Assembly (NCBI GenBank): GCA_018267585.1
Contig: JAFDYE010000465.1
Span: 1 to 64,000, forward strand
DNA from: Bacteroidota bacterium
GTDB lineage: Bacteria; Bacteroidota; Bacteroidia; Chitinophagales; Chitinophagaceae
DNA: 64,000 nt
Direction of reading: 5' to 3'
The notes beneath the pieces were generated by a model that searched no databases, was not told the DNA's origin, and was given only the letters and a program-made list of their open reading frames with translations. Every line of letters starts with the position of its first letter. Positions within the stretch are counted from its first letter, which is position 1. The translations under genes and the position numbers were made by a program. This document shows positions 7,154 to 15,996 of the stretch, piece after piece.

Positions 7154-8938
7154 ATGTTTATCCGATTGCCAGGACGACTCTTGATTGTCTTGCTGCTGCT
7201 GGCCGGCTGTTCCGGAAAAAAAAGCAGCATTCAGCAGGAAGACCGCAAATGGTGGAAAGAAGCCGTCGTCTATCAGATCTATCCGAGGAGCTTCAAGGAT
7301 AGTGACGGGGATGGCGTCGGTGATCTGAAGGGGATCATTTCCAGGCTCGATTATATAAAATCTCTGGGTGTCGACGTAGTCTGGCTGAATCCGATCTATT
7401 CCTCTCCCAATGATGACAATGGATACGATATCAGCGACTATCGTAGCATCATGAAAGACTTCGGCACGATGGCCGATTTTGACAGCCTGCTGAAGGGGAT
7501 GCACGACCGGCATATAAGGCTGGTCATGGACCTGGTGGTGAATCATACAAGCGACGAGCATCCTTGGTTCAGACAGTCGAGCAGTTCCCGCGAAAGTCCT
7601 TATCGTAACTACTATCACTGGTGGAACGAAGAAAGGGGCAAGCCAACGCCGCGCTGGAGTTTTTTTGACGTCAACAGCGACGCCTGGAAGTACGATCCGG
7701 TAACAAAGGCTTACTATCTGCATTATTTTTCCCGCAAGCAGCCCGATCTCAACTGGGAAAATCCGCAGGTAAGGAAGGAAGTATACGAGGTCATGAAGTT
7801 CTGGCTCGACAAGGGCATCGATGGATTCCGGATGGATGCCTTTCAGTTCGTGGCGAAGGACACCATGTGGCCTGTTCTTCCTCAAGGATATGAACAGCAT
7901 ATCATCCGATATTATGGCATGGGCCCGCACCTTCATGAGTATTTGCAGGAGATGAACAGGGAGGTGATCAGTAAATACGATATCATGACCGTTGCCGAAG
8001 GCGCCGGCAGCACCCTTGACGATGCCATGTCCCTTGTAGACCCTGCGCGGCACGAGCTGAATATGGCCTATCATTTTGAGGGGATGGACGTAGGCAACTT
8101 CGATCCGGACTACAACCTGCTGGATTTTAAAAAAGTGTATACAAAGTGGGATAGTGCATTTGAGGACAAGGGCTGGATCTCCATCTATCTTGGGAATCAT
8201 GATCAGCCGAGGATGCTTTCGCACTGGGGCAATGATGCCCCCAGGTACCGCGATGCTTCGTCGAAAATGCTGACGACCTTTCTTCTGACGATGCGCGGTA
8301 CGCCCTATTGTTATTATGGGGACGAACTGGGGATGAGCAATATCAAATTTGACAGGATCAGCGATTACAGAGACATCTCGACCATCAATAAGTTCATGCA
8401 TCTTAGGCAAACGGGTGGTGATACGGCGGCATTTATCGAAGAGCAAAAACGAAGCGCGCGGGATAATGGACGTACTCCCTTTCAGTGGGATGAAGGTCCT
8501 AATGCCGGGTTTACGACCGGCTCACCGTGGTTGAAGGTGAATCCCGACTATGTTACGGTCAATGCTGCCGCGGAAGAGAAAGACACGTCTTCGGTGCTTG
8601 CTTATTTCAGGAAAGCTGTCTGGTTGCGGAAATCCAATCCTACGCTTGTCTATGGAAAGTATGCGGTCCTGGACAGGGATAACCCCAGCGTATATGCTTA
8701 TACCCGCGATGACGGGCAAAAAAAGTTCCTTATACTTCTCAATTTCAAAGCTGCTCCCGGTTCTTTTATTCTTCCTGCCGAAATCGATCTGACAGGGGCG
8801 AAGCGTGTCCTTTCGAATTATCCTGCGGCCGGCGGGGGTCAGAAGACGGCTGAAAAAAAGGCGACACCCGGCGGGACTCAGCCGCTAAGGCCTTATGAGG
8901 CGGTTGTCTACGAACTTAGTCCCCGGAACTCCGACTGA
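7154..8938 (+). CDS. GH13 alpha-glucosidase/alpha-amylase family lipoprotein
   Basis: A 594-residue glycoside hydrolase. The N-terminus MFIRLPGRLLIVLLLLAGC is a lipoprotein signal with the modified Cys at 19. From residue 33 it follows the oligo-1,6-glucosidase/trehalose-synthase pattern (WWKEAVVYQIYPRSF, DGDGVGDLKG). The four GH13 regions are visible: DLVVNHTS, nucleophile Asp228 in DGFRMDAF, acid/base Glu282 in VAEGAG, and His349-Asp350 in LGNHDQPR. The calcium-site-like DSDGDGVGD loop is present. It should release glucose from alpha-1,4 or alpha-1,6 glucans in the periplasm or at the cell surface. It starts 4 bases after the CHAT stop, so it is likely in the same operon, although its link to the proteases is unclear. 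Exact specificity cannot be read from the sequence. Confidence 0.88.
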   Translation: MFIRLPGRLLIVLLLLAGCSGKKSSIQQEDRKWWKEAVVYQIYPRSFKDSDGDGVGDLKGIISRLDYIKSLGVDVVWLNPIYSSPNDDNGYDISDYRSIMKDFGTMADFDSLLKGMHDRHIRLVMDLVVNHTSDEHPWFRQSSSSRESPYRNYYHWWNEERGKPTPRWSFFDVNSDAWKYDPVTKAYYLHYFSRKQPDLNWENPQVRKEVYEVMKFWLDKGIDGFRMDAFQFVAKDTMWPVLPQGYEQHIIRYYGMGPHLHEYLQEMNREVISKYDIMTVAEGAGSTLDDAMSLVDPARHELNMAYHFEGMDVGNFDPDYNLLDFKKVYTKWDSAFEDKGWISIYLGNHDQPRMLSHWGNDAPRYRDASSKMLTTFLLTMRGTPYCYYGDELGMSNIKFDRISDYRDISTINKFMHLRQTGGDTAAFIEEQKRSARDNGRTPFQWDEGPNAGFTTGSPWLKVNPDYVTVNAAAEEKDTSSVLAYFRKAVWLRKSNPTLVYGKYAVLDRDNPSVYAYTRDDGQKKFLILLNFKAAPGSFILPAEIDLTGAKRVLSNYPAAGGGQKTAEKKATPGGTQPLRPYEAVVYELSPRNSD

Positions 8939-9008
8939 TCGCTGGTCTGGCAAAGGGTAATCGGCAGGTTTCTCCGGGATAGTCTTCACAAATCTTGATA
9001 ACCCTGAG

Positions 9009-9112
9009 TTTTTCCACAGGAAATCCACCACAATTCACAATTAATTCCCGGTCTAAGTAAGCCAAAAACCGCGGATATGTAATCGCTTGGGCAATACACG
9101 ACTGTGGAAAAA
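9009..9112. promoter_or_regulatory. Pair of inverted DnaA-box-like sites upstream of mraZ
   Basis: TTTTTCCACAG at 9009-9019 and its exact reverse complement CTGTGGAAAAA at 9102-9112 are 82 bp apart. Each contains TTTTCCACA, one base from the DnaA box TTATCCACA. They lie in the 259-bp gap before mraZ. They could be DnaA sites or arms of a larger hairpin; binding is inferred only. Confidence 0.35.
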
Positions 9113-9136
9113 TTAAATTTTTCAATTTCCCGCTTA

Positions 9137-9166
9137 AAAGTGGGAAAAAGTGTTATTTTGTGTTAG
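9137..9166 (+). promoter_or_regulatory. MraZ-box-like direct repeats, 10-bp period
   Basis: Three consecutive units at 10-bp spacing read AAAGTGG-GAA, AAAGTGT-TAT and TTTGTGT-TAG. The first two match the AAAGTG[T/G]N3 repeat reported for Mollicutes MraZ, and the 10-bp period matches the TGGGN-N5 repeats bound by E. coli MraZ. They end 31 bp before the mraZ start, where autoregulation of the dcw operon would act. Confidence 0.65.
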
Positions 9167-9197
9167 TTTTAATTAAGGTTGATTCAACTCCTCATAA

Positions 9198-9659
9198 ATG
9201 ATTGGTTTTCTGGGCGAATACGAAGCTACACTGGACTCGAAAGGTCGCTTCCTGCTGCCGGTAGGCTTCAAAAAGCAGCTTCCGGAAGACGGGACGGCCC
9301 AGTTCGTGATCAACCGGGGGTTTGAAAAATGCCTTAGTCTTTATCCTATGAAATCCTGGGAACCGATATTCGCCCGAATCAGCCAATTGAATGATTTTGA
9401 CCCCGAAGTTCGTCAATTCAGGAGATATTTCCTGAATGGTGCGACGATGGCAGAGCTGGACTCGGCGGGTCGGCTTCTTGTTCCTCAAAACCTTAAAGAG
9501 CATGCCGGTCTTGAAAAGGACATAGTGCTTGTGGCGGCAGTAGACAAAATCGAAATCTGGGATAAAAGTAAGTATCAACAGTTCTTTGAATCTTTTTCAC
9601 CGGAAGCATTCAGCAGCCTGGCAAAGCAGGTGATGAACCCGGGAGGGGCTCAGCTATGA
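9198..9659 (+). CDS. mraZ: MraZ, dcw cluster transcriptional regulator
   Basis: A 153-residue protein with two SpoVT/AbrB-type MraZ domains: the N-terminal half begins MIGFLGEYEATLDSKGRFLLP and the second has MAELDSAGRLLVPQNLKEHA, each with the conserved D-x3-GR-x-LLP/LVP core. MraZ forms ring-like oligomers and represses its own dcw operon by binding short direct repeats, which are seen at 9137-9166. It is the first gene of the cluster and overlaps rsmH by 4 bases (ATGA). Confidence 0.97.
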   Translation: MIGFLGEYEATLDSKGRFLLPVGFKKQLPEDGTAQFVINRGFEKCLSLYPMKSWEPIFARISQLNDFDPEVRQFRRYFLNGATMAELDSAGRLLVPQNLKEHAGLEKDIVLVAAVDKIEIWDKSKYQQFFESFSPEAFSSLAKQVMNPGGAQL

Positions 9660-10585
9660 CGACTTCCGACAGCAGGGACCATGAGTCTTACCACCTGCCT
9701 GTGCTCTTGGAGGAGACGCTCGACGGGTTGGATATCCGGCCGGATGGTGTGTATGTCGACTGTACGTTTGGGGGCGGCGGGCATTCCAGGGGGATACTTG
9801 GGAGGCTCGGACCAAAGGGTAAGCTGTTCGTCTTCGATCAGGACAGTGACGCCCGTCGTAACCTGCCCGATGATCAGCGTATCGTCTTTCTTCCGCATAA
9901 TTTCCGTCATCTGGGCCGCTTCCTTCGTTTGCACGAAGCCGGAGCTGTCAATGGCATCCTTGCTGACCTGGGCGTCAGCAGCTATCAGTTCGACCAGGCC
10001 GAAAGGGGATTCTCCTTTCGTTTTGAGGGCGATCTGGACATGCGGATGGATCAGCGGCAGACGACGACTGCTTTCGATATCGTCAATACGTATTCCGAGC
10101 AGCAGCTGCACCGACTGTTCGAGCAGTACGGGGAGGTTACCAATTCGAAAACCCTTGCCCGTACGATAGTTCAGCTGCGCCGGTCTGTGTCGATGAAGAC
10201 CATCTCAAACTTCAAGACGGCGCTGAATAGCGTGGTGAAAGGGAATCCCAACAAGTATTTTGCCCAGGTTTTTCAGGCCTTACGCATTGAAGTGAATGAT
10301 GAATTGGGAGCATTAAAAGAGATGCTGCAGCAAGTGCCCGGCCTCCTGATATCCGGCGGCCGTGTCGCCATCATCACCTTCCATTCTCTGGAAGACAGGC
10401 TTGTCAAGAACTTCTTCAAGAAAGGCTCTTTCGATGATGAAGATGTGTCAGACCCATTTGGACAAAGTGCGAATGCCCCCCTGTTAAAAGTGATCACAAA
10501 AAAGCCGGTGACAGCCACCGAAACCGAATTACGCCAGAACCCGCGAAGCCGTAGCGCCAAACTGAGGGTTGCTGAGCGGTTGTAA
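9656..10585 (+). CDS. rsmH: RsmH, 16S rRNA m4C1402 methyltransferase
   Basis: A 309-residue SAM-dependent methyltransferase that N4-methylates C1402 of 16S rRNA. The N-terminus has the family signature YHLPVLLEETLDGL, followed by the SAM-binding motif VDCTFGGGGHSRGIL. Later motifs include ILADLGVSSYQFD, GFSFRFEGDLDMRMD and the C-terminal AIITFHSLEDRLVKNFF. Length equals the usual ~310 residues. It overlaps mraZ by 4 bases and is followed 34 bp later by the FtsL-like gene, the normal dcw order. Confidence 0.97.
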   Translation: MTTSDSRDHESYHLPVLLEETLDGLDIRPDGVYVDCTFGGGGHSRGILGRLGPKGKLFVFDQDSDARRNLPDDQRIVFLPHNFRHLGRFLRLHEAGAVNGILADLGVSSYQFDQAERGFSFRFEGDLDMRMDQRQTTTAFDIVNTYSEQQLHRLFEQYGEVTNSKTLARTIVQLRRSVSMKTISNFKTALNSVVKGNPNKYFAQVFQALRIEVNDELGALKEMLQQVPGLLISGGRVAIITFHSLEDRLVKNFFKKGSFDDEDVSDPFGQSANAPLLKVITKKPVTATETELRQNPRSRSAKLRVAERL

Positions 10586-10619
10586 ACAGCATTTAAAGCA
10601 TAGAGGAGGATAGGGTCTA

Positions 10620-10928
10620 ATGAAAAAGAAAACACTGAATACGAGCTATCGCTGGATCATGAAGAACATCGGCTTCTTTTTGTTCCTGGCGGCGTTAGCG
10701 GTGGTCTATATCTATAACGGTCATTATGCTGACAATTTGTCCCGGGATATCAACCGGACCAGTAAAGAGCTGAAGGAATTACAATACGAATATAAAACGC
10801 TGAAAAGTGAGGTGATGTTCAGGAGCAAGCAGAGTGAGCTGGCGAAGGCGGTAGAACCTTTTGGTCTGAAAGAGCTGAGTCAGCCTCCCTATGTCATCGT
10901 TGACAGTGTAGAAAAAAATAAAAAGTAA
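10620..10928 (+). CDS. ftsL: FtsL-like division protein
   Basis: A 102-residue bitopic membrane protein. Residues 1-16 are basic and cytoplasmic, residues ~17-36 are one membrane span (IGFFLFLAALAVVYIYNG), and residues ~40-80 form a periplasmic coiled coil (DINRTSKELKELQYEYKTLK). This is the FtsL layout, and the place between rsmH and ftsI confirms it. FtsL joins FtsB and FtsQ to activate FtsW/FtsI at the septum. A strong ribosome binding site (GAGGAGGA) precedes the start. Sequence similarity to proteobacterial FtsL is low, as is usual, so the call relies on topology and context. Confidence 0.85.
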   Translation: MKKKTLNTSYRWIMKNIGFFLFLAALAVVYIYNGHYADNLSRDINRTSKELKELQYEYKTLKSEVMFRSKQSELAKAVEPFGLKELSQPPYVIVDSVEKNKK

Positions 10929-10935
10929 ACGGATC

Positions 10936-13053
10936 TTGGAAGTAAAGCGCGACATATTGTGGAGGGTCTACCTCTGTTTTCTCGGTATCGTGGGGATCAG
11001 CCTCGTGGTGCTGGGAAAGGCGTTCTATATCCAGCATGTTCAGGGAGCTTACTGGCGGGGGATGAGCGATAGTCTGCACCAGAAGTTCGTCGAGCTTGAT
11101 GCGGAAAGGGGTACGATCTACAGTGAGGACAGCAGCATGCTCAGCACTTCCATTCCATACTTTAATATCTATATCGATTTCGGTGCAGACGGCCTGAGGG
11201 AAAAGAACGGGAAGCGTTTTACGGAAAATCTTGATTCGCTGTCCCTATGTCTGTCCGGTCTGTTCAAGGATCAGTCGGCGCAGGCCTATAAAAAGGACCT
11301 GCTGAGCGGCTATCGGAGCGTCGACCGTTATTATCTCTTGCAGTCAAATGTTTCCTTCGAAAAATACCAACGGCTCCGCAATTTCCCGCTTGTCCGGCAG
11401 GGCCGCAACAGGAGCGGATTTATTGCGGAGGTGAACAATAAGAGGCTGAATCCGTTCGGGCTCCTGGCCAATCGCACGATCGGTCTTGCAAGAGCGAACG
11501 CGCAAAATGTGGGTCTCGAGCGTACTTATGACACGGTACTAAAGGGGGAGGTCGGAAGGAGGCTGGTTCGTTATATTGCGGGAGGCACTTATATCCCGGT
11601 CGAGGGTTATGAGATCGAGTCTGAGAACGGAAAGGATATCATCACCACCCTGGACGTCAACATCCAGGATATTGCGGAGAATGCGCTGCTGAAAGAGTTG
11701 ACTGCCAACGACGCCGAGCATGGCACCTGTATCGTTATGGAAGTGGCTACGGGAAAGATAAGGGCTATTGCAAATTTAGGCCGTCAGTCTGATGGCGGCT
11801 ACTGGGAGGACCTCAACTATGCCATTCGCGCCACCGAGCCGGGTTCGACTTTCAAGCTGGCGACGCTGCTGTCTCTGCTGGAAGACAAGAAGATCACGCT
11901 GAATGACCAGCTGAACCTGGAAGGAGGTTCCTGGAAGGTATCGGGCCGTACTGTATATGATGCTGAGCCGCACGAGAGCAGGATGTTTACCGTGAAGCAG
12001 GCCTTTGAGATCAGCTCGAACGTCGCCATGGCTAAATTGGCTGTGGCACACTATAGCAACAGTCCCGGCCAGTTCGTCGATCACCTGAAGAAGCTGCGGC
12101 TGAATCAGCCGACTGGTGTGGATCTGCTTGGAGAGGGAATGCCGATCGTCAAGACGCCGAAGTCCCGGACCTGGAGCAATACTAGTCTTCCGTGGATGGC
12201 CTTTGGCTATGAGGTTCTTGTCACTCCTCTGCAGACGCTGACGCTCTACAATGCTGTAGCCAATAACGGCAGGATGATGAAGCCCTACCTGGTCAGCGCC
12301 CTCCAGGAATCCGGGATCACGATAAAAGAGAATCATCCGACGGTGCTCATTGAAAACATTTGCAGCGAGAGTACGCTGCGACAGCTACAGGATTGTCTAT
12401 ATGCCGTGTGCAACAGTACCGATGAAGGGGCGACGGGCGCCAAGCTGTTCAAGAACGCTTTTTACAAAGTTGCGGGCAAGACGGGAACGGCTCTGGTGGC
12501 CAATGGCTCACGCGGTTATGCAGATCATATCTATCAGTCCTCCTTTGTCGGGTATTTCCCGGCGAGCGCGCCGAGGTACACCTGTATCGTTGTTATCAAG
12601 AACAAACCGTTCGCAAAAGTCTATTATGGCGCGGCTGTTGCGGGACCTGTATTTAAGGAGCTGGCCGACCGGCTGATGAGTGCGGACGCAGGTGCGGCGA
12701 CGCCGCCGGTGTTCAGCAGAGACAGCGCAAAATTCTATTATGCCGGTCTTACCAGCGATATAAAGAAGGTTGAGGAGATGATGAGTATGGGGTATATGGA
12801 TTCGGCGGGAAAGAACGAGTGGTCACGTCTGTATACGTCTACAGCGGAGGGCCGGCCGGTGCTGGGACGAGCGACCGTTGCGCGGCAGGTGGTGCCCGAT
12901 GTGAAAGGGATGGGGCTTAAGGATGCGCTGTATCTGCTGGAAAGTATGGATTTGCGTGTCTCGGTCAGCGGCAGCGGAAGGGTGAGGAGCCAGAGTCCCG
13001 AACCCGGGGCGGCCCTGGCAAAGAAGGAAACAATATCTATTCAATTGAACTAG
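10936..13053 (+). CDS. ftsI: FtsI/PBP3-type transpeptidase with C-terminal PASTA domain
   Basis: A 705-residue division transpeptidase that cross-links septal peptidoglycan with FtsW. A TTG start at 10936 gives MEVKRDILWRVYLC, which fits related proteins; no ATG lies nearby. One membrane span covers ~9-27. A dimerisation domain follows (ERGTIYSEDSSMLS), then the transpeptidase domain with Ser304 and Lys307 in GSTFK, Ser360-Ser361-Asn362 (SxN motif) and Lys515-Thr-Gly (KTGTA). Residues ~650-705 (VPDVKGMGLKDALYLLESM) form one PASTA domain, found in SpoVD-like and Bacteroidota proteins but not in E. coli FtsI. It is 7 bases after ftsL and 17 before murE. Confidence 0.95.
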   Translation: MEVKRDILWRVYLCFLGIVGISLVVLGKAFYIQHVQGAYWRGMSDSLHQKFVELDAERGTIYSEDSSMLSTSIPYFNIYIDFGADGLREKNGKRFTENLDSLSLCLSGLFKDQSAQAYKKDLLSGYRSVDRYYLLQSNVSFEKYQRLRNFPLVRQGRNRSGFIAEVNNKRLNPFGLLANRTIGLARANAQNVGLERTYDTVLKGEVGRRLVRYIAGGTYIPVEGYEIESENGKDIITTLDVNIQDIAENALLKELTANDAEHGTCIVMEVATGKIRAIANLGRQSDGGYWEDLNYAIRATEPGSTFKLATLLSLLEDKKITLNDQLNLEGGSWKVSGRTVYDAEPHESRMFTVKQAFEISSNVAMAKLAVAHYSNSPGQFVDHLKKLRLNQPTGVDLLGEGMPIVKTPKSRTWSNTSLPWMAFGYEVLVTPLQTLTLYNAVANNGRMMKPYLVSALQESGITIKENHPTVLIENICSESTLRQLQDCLYAVCNSTDEGATGAKLFKNAFYKVAGKTGTALVANGSRGYADHIYQSSFVGYFPASAPRYTCIVVIKNKPFAKVYYGAAVAGPVFKELADRLMSADAGAATPPVFSRDSAKFYYAGLTSDIKKVEEMMSMGYMDSAGKNEWSRLYTSTAEGRPVLGRATVARQVVPDVKGMGLKDALYLLESMDLRVSVSGSGRVRSQSPEPGAALAKKETISIQLN

Positions 13054-13070
13054 AACGACCCGGAAGGGAT

Positions 13071-14537
13071 ATGGCAAGAGTACAGGACATATTATACAAG
13101 GTCAGCATCCGGTCGATCATCGGCGATCGGGACAGGCAGGTTGACAACCTGCAGACCGATTCCCGTCAGGCGGGGCCGGGGTCGTTGTTCATTGCCATGA
13201 AGGGGACGCACGTCGACGGACATCGTTTCATACCGGTTGTGATCGGAGCCGGCACAGCGGTTGTTGTGGTTGAAGAGCTACCCGATGTTTTACAGGACGG
13301 GGTGACATATATCCAGGTGGAGGATACATCGGCAGCGGCGGGCGTCATTGCCCATAACTTCTACGGTCAGCCTTCCGAGCGGCTGCGGCTGATCGGGGTC
13401 ACGGGGACCAACGGTAAAACGACCATTGCCACTCTGCTATACAAGCTATTCAGCGCTCTTGGGTATAAATGCGGTCTGCTAAGCACTGTGCAGAATCATA
13501 TCGGAGATCGTGTCGTTGCCGCGACGCATACCACGCCGGACGCTCTGCATCTCAACGCCTTGCTGAAGGAAATGGCCGACGAAGGCTGTACGCATGTGTT
13601 CATGGAGACGAGTTCGCATGCTATTCACCAGCATCGTATTGCGGGACTGAAATATGCCGGCGGGCTGTTCAGCAATATTACCCATGACCACCTGGACTAT
13701 CACAAGACCTTTGAAGAGTATATCCGGGTGAAGAAGTCGTTCTTCGACGGGCTGCCGTCCGAGGCGTTTGCCATCTCGAATGCCGACGACAAGCGCGGGG
13801 CCGTCATGCTGCAGAATACGAACGCCAAAAAATATTTCTATAGTCTGAAGACGCTGGCCGATTTCAAGGGAAAGATACTGGAGAACAACCTGACCGGGCT
13901 GGTCATGACGATCAACGACCAGGAAGTGCATTTCCGCCTGATCGGGGAATTCAATGCCTATAACCTGCTCGCGGTATATGGAGCCGCCATTTGTCTGGGG
14001 GAGGACAGAAATGAGGTACTCCGCTATCTCAGCACCCTTAGCGGAGCCGAGGGCAGGTTCGACTATATCGTATCGCCAAAAGAGAAGATCATCGGCATTA
14101 TCGATTACGCGCATACGCCGGATGCTCTTATCAATGTGCTGGCTACCATCCAGAAGCTGAGGAAGGGGCACGAGCGGATCATTACTGTTGTCGGCGCCGG
14201 CGGTGACAGGGACAAGACAAAGCGTCCTTTGATGGCTGCGGCTGCGGCTGAATACAGCGACAAGGCGATCCTTACGTCCGACAATCCCAGGAGTGAAGAG
14301 CCGGAACAGATCATCCGTGATATGGAGGCGGGGCTCAATACGGCAGCCAAAAGAAAATACATTTCGATCGTCGACCGGAAGGAGGCTATCCGAACTGCGC
14401 TGAACCTGGCGGGTCCTGAGGACATCGTGCTTATTGCGGGAAAAGGGCATGAGAAATATCAGGAGATAAGAGGAGTGAAACATCCCTTTGATGATAAACA
14501 GATCCTGTTGGAATTTTTTGAATTGTTAGATAAATAG
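13071..14537 (+). CDS. murE: MurE, UDP-MurNAc-tripeptide synthetase (meso-DAP type)
   Basis: A 488-residue cytoplasmic Mur ligase that adds the third residue to UDP-MurNAc-L-Ala-D-Glu. The P-loop GTNGKTT lies around residues 112-118 (Lys116). The ADSRxxxPGxLFIA-like N-terminal pattern appears as TDSRQAGPGSLFIAMKG. The substrate motif Asp404-Asn-Pro-Arg407 (DNPR) marks meso-diaminopimelate specificity rather than L-lysine. A carbamylated-lysine-region GRFD motif is seen as EGRFDYI. The gene sits directly before mraY, 6 bases apart. Confidence 0.97.
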   Translation: MARVQDILYKVSIRSIIGDRDRQVDNLQTDSRQAGPGSLFIAMKGTHVDGHRFIPVVIGAGTAVVVVEELPDVLQDGVTYIQVEDTSAAAGVIAHNFYGQPSERLRLIGVTGTNGKTTIATLLYKLFSALGYKCGLLSTVQNHIGDRVVAATHTTPDALHLNALLKEMADEGCTHVFMETSSHAIHQHRIAGLKYAGGLFSNITHDHLDYHKTFEEYIRVKKSFFDGLPSEAFAISNADDKRGAVMLQNTNAKKYFYSLKTLADFKGKILENNLTGLVMTINDQEVHFRLIGEFNAYNLLAVYGAAICLGEDRNEVLRYLSTLSGAEGRFDYIVSPKEKIIGIIDYAHTPDALINVLATIQKLRKGHERIITVVGAGGDRDKTKRPLMAAAAAEYSDKAILTSDNPRSEEPEQIIRDMEAGLNTAAKRKYISIVDRKEAIRTALNLAGPEDIVLIAGKGHEKYQEIRGVKHPFDDKQILLEFFELLDK

Positions 14538-14543
14538 CGGACC

Positions 14544-15824
14544 ATGCTGTATTATTTATTTGAGTGGTTTAAACAGAATAGTATCAAGGTGCCGGGAAGC
14601 GCCCTGTTCCAGTTCATCACCTTCCGGGTGCTACTGGCTATCCTGTTTTCCCTGATCGTCAGCATGATCTTTGGGAAGAGGCTTATCCGCTACCTGGTCA
14701 GGAAGCAGATCGGAGAGACGGTACGCGACCTTGGTCTGGCGGGGGAACAGCAGAAGAAGGGTACTCCGACAATGGGGGGTTTCATCATCATTCTTGCCAT
14801 CCTGATCCCGACATTCCTTCTGGCTGACCTGCACAAGGCCTATATCCGGCTGATGATCTTCAGCACTATCTGGCTGGGTCTTATCGGATTTATCGATGAC
14901 TATCTGAAGATGCGGGCCAAGCGGATAGCCAAGGAGCAGGGCGTTCCGTACAAAAAAGGCGATAAGGACGGATTAGCCGGTTGGTTCAAGGTGCTGGGGC
15001 AGGTCGTGCTTGGATTGGTTGTCGGATCGACGCTCTATTTCAACACCAATACCATGGTCTACCGGGAGTATGTGGGGCAGACTCCTCCCATGGATACTAC
15101 GGGATGGAAGACCATTACGCTGGGTAAGGAGAAAAAGTTGTTCGCGCCTGCGAAGGAGCCGATAACCACGATCCCTTTCGTTAAGAACCACGAGTTCAAC
15201 TATTCGAAGCTGCTGCCGCCGGCGCTGAGGGGGTTCACCTGGATCCTGTACATCGCCATTGTGATCTTTATCATCACGGCGGTATCCAACGGGGCCAATC
15301 TCACCGACGGTCTGGATGGTCTGGCGACCGGGACGAGCGCGGTTATTGGCGCCTGTCTGGGAATATTCGCTTATGCCAGCGGCAATATCCGGTTTGCAGA
15401 GTATCTCAATGTCATGTATATCCCAAACCTGGGCGAGCTGTCCATTTTCATCGGCGCGCTCGTCGGGGCATGTGTGGGTTTTCTCTGGTATAACGCGTAT
15501 CCGGCCCAGGTATTCATGGGAGATACGGGGAGCCTGACCCTCGGAGGTATCATTGCGGCGCTGGCTATCATCGTTCGCAAAGAGCTGCTGATCCCCATCT
15601 TCTGTGGAGTATTCCTGGTAGAAGTGCTGAGCGTGACCCTACAGGTGACCTACTTCAGATATACGAAGAAGAAATACGGGGAAGGTAAAAGGATATTTCT
15701 CATGAGTCCGCTGCATCATCACTATCAGAAGCTGGGCTATCATGAGAGTAAGATCGTGACGAGATTCTGGATCGTAACCATCCTTTGTGTGGCTTTTGCT
15801 ATCGCGACGCTCAAGATAAGATAG
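14544..15824 (+). CDS. mraY: MraY, phospho-MurNAc-pentapeptide translocase
   Basis: A 426-residue polytopic membrane enzyme that transfers phospho-MurNAc-pentapeptide to undecaprenyl phosphate to make lipid I. Visible signatures are the N-terminal GTPTMGGF, the Asp-rich [12 protein letters not shown] and [12 protein letters not shown], and the histidine loop [14 protein letters not shown]. About ten membrane spans are apparent. It is ~65 residues longer than E. coli MraY, mostly because of a hydrophilic insert at about residues 170-229, between the spans after [11 protein letters not shown] and before the NLTDG motif. I count it as a lineage insertion, not a frameshift. Confidence 0.97.
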   Translation: MLYYLFEWFKQNSIKVPGSALFQFITFRVLLAILFSLIVSMIFGKRLIRYLVRKQIGETVRDLGLAGEQQKKGTPTMGGFIIILAILIPTFLLADLHKAYIRLMIFSTIWLGLIGFIDDYLKMRAKRIAKEQGVPYKKGDKDGLAGWFKVLGQVVLGLVVGSTLYFNTNTMVYREYVGQTPPMDTTGWKTITLGKEKKLFAPAKEPITTIPFVKNHEFNYSKLLPPALRGFTWILYIAIVIFIITAVSNGANLTDGLDGLATGTSAVIGACLGIFAYASGNIRFAEYLNVMYIPNLGELSIFIGALVGACVGFLWYNAYPAQVFMGDTGSLTLGGIIAALAIIVRKELLIPIFCGVFLVEVLSVTLQVTYFRYTKKKYGEGKRIFLMSPLHHHYQKLGYHESKIVTRFWIVTILCVAFAIATLKIR

Positions 15825-15894
15825 CTGCCGGCTCCTGCGGCAGCCTCACTATAAATTCATGTATGAAAAACCAACCCTGCATGGCAAGTGCAGG
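15824..15894. other. Two hairpins in the mraY-murD gap
   Basis: The 172-bp gap contains GCTGCCG-N7-CGGCAGC at 15824-15844, beginning at the last base of mraY, and CCTGCA-N7-TGCAGG at 15876-15894. Neither is followed by a T run, so they look like mRNA structure or processing sites rather than terminators. I see no convincing gene in 15825-15996. Confidence 0.4.
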
Positions 15895-15996
15895 TGCCAC
15901 CGTTGACCCATACGTAGAGGAAAAGAAATTGTGGTGCAGTAATATCCATGCTTTTGAAGAACCCCATAATCCGTGGACCGGAGGAACTGAATAACT

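Noticed and set aside
9009..9112. Chromosomal replication origin upstream of mraZ
   Set aside because: Only two imperfect DnaA-like sites; no cluster of boxes, no AT-rich unwinding block, and no dnaA or dnaN nearby.
15785..15994. Reading frame of 69 codons between mraY and murD
   Set aside because: It starts inside mraY, has no ribosome site and atypical composition; the region is better explained as a leader with hairpins.
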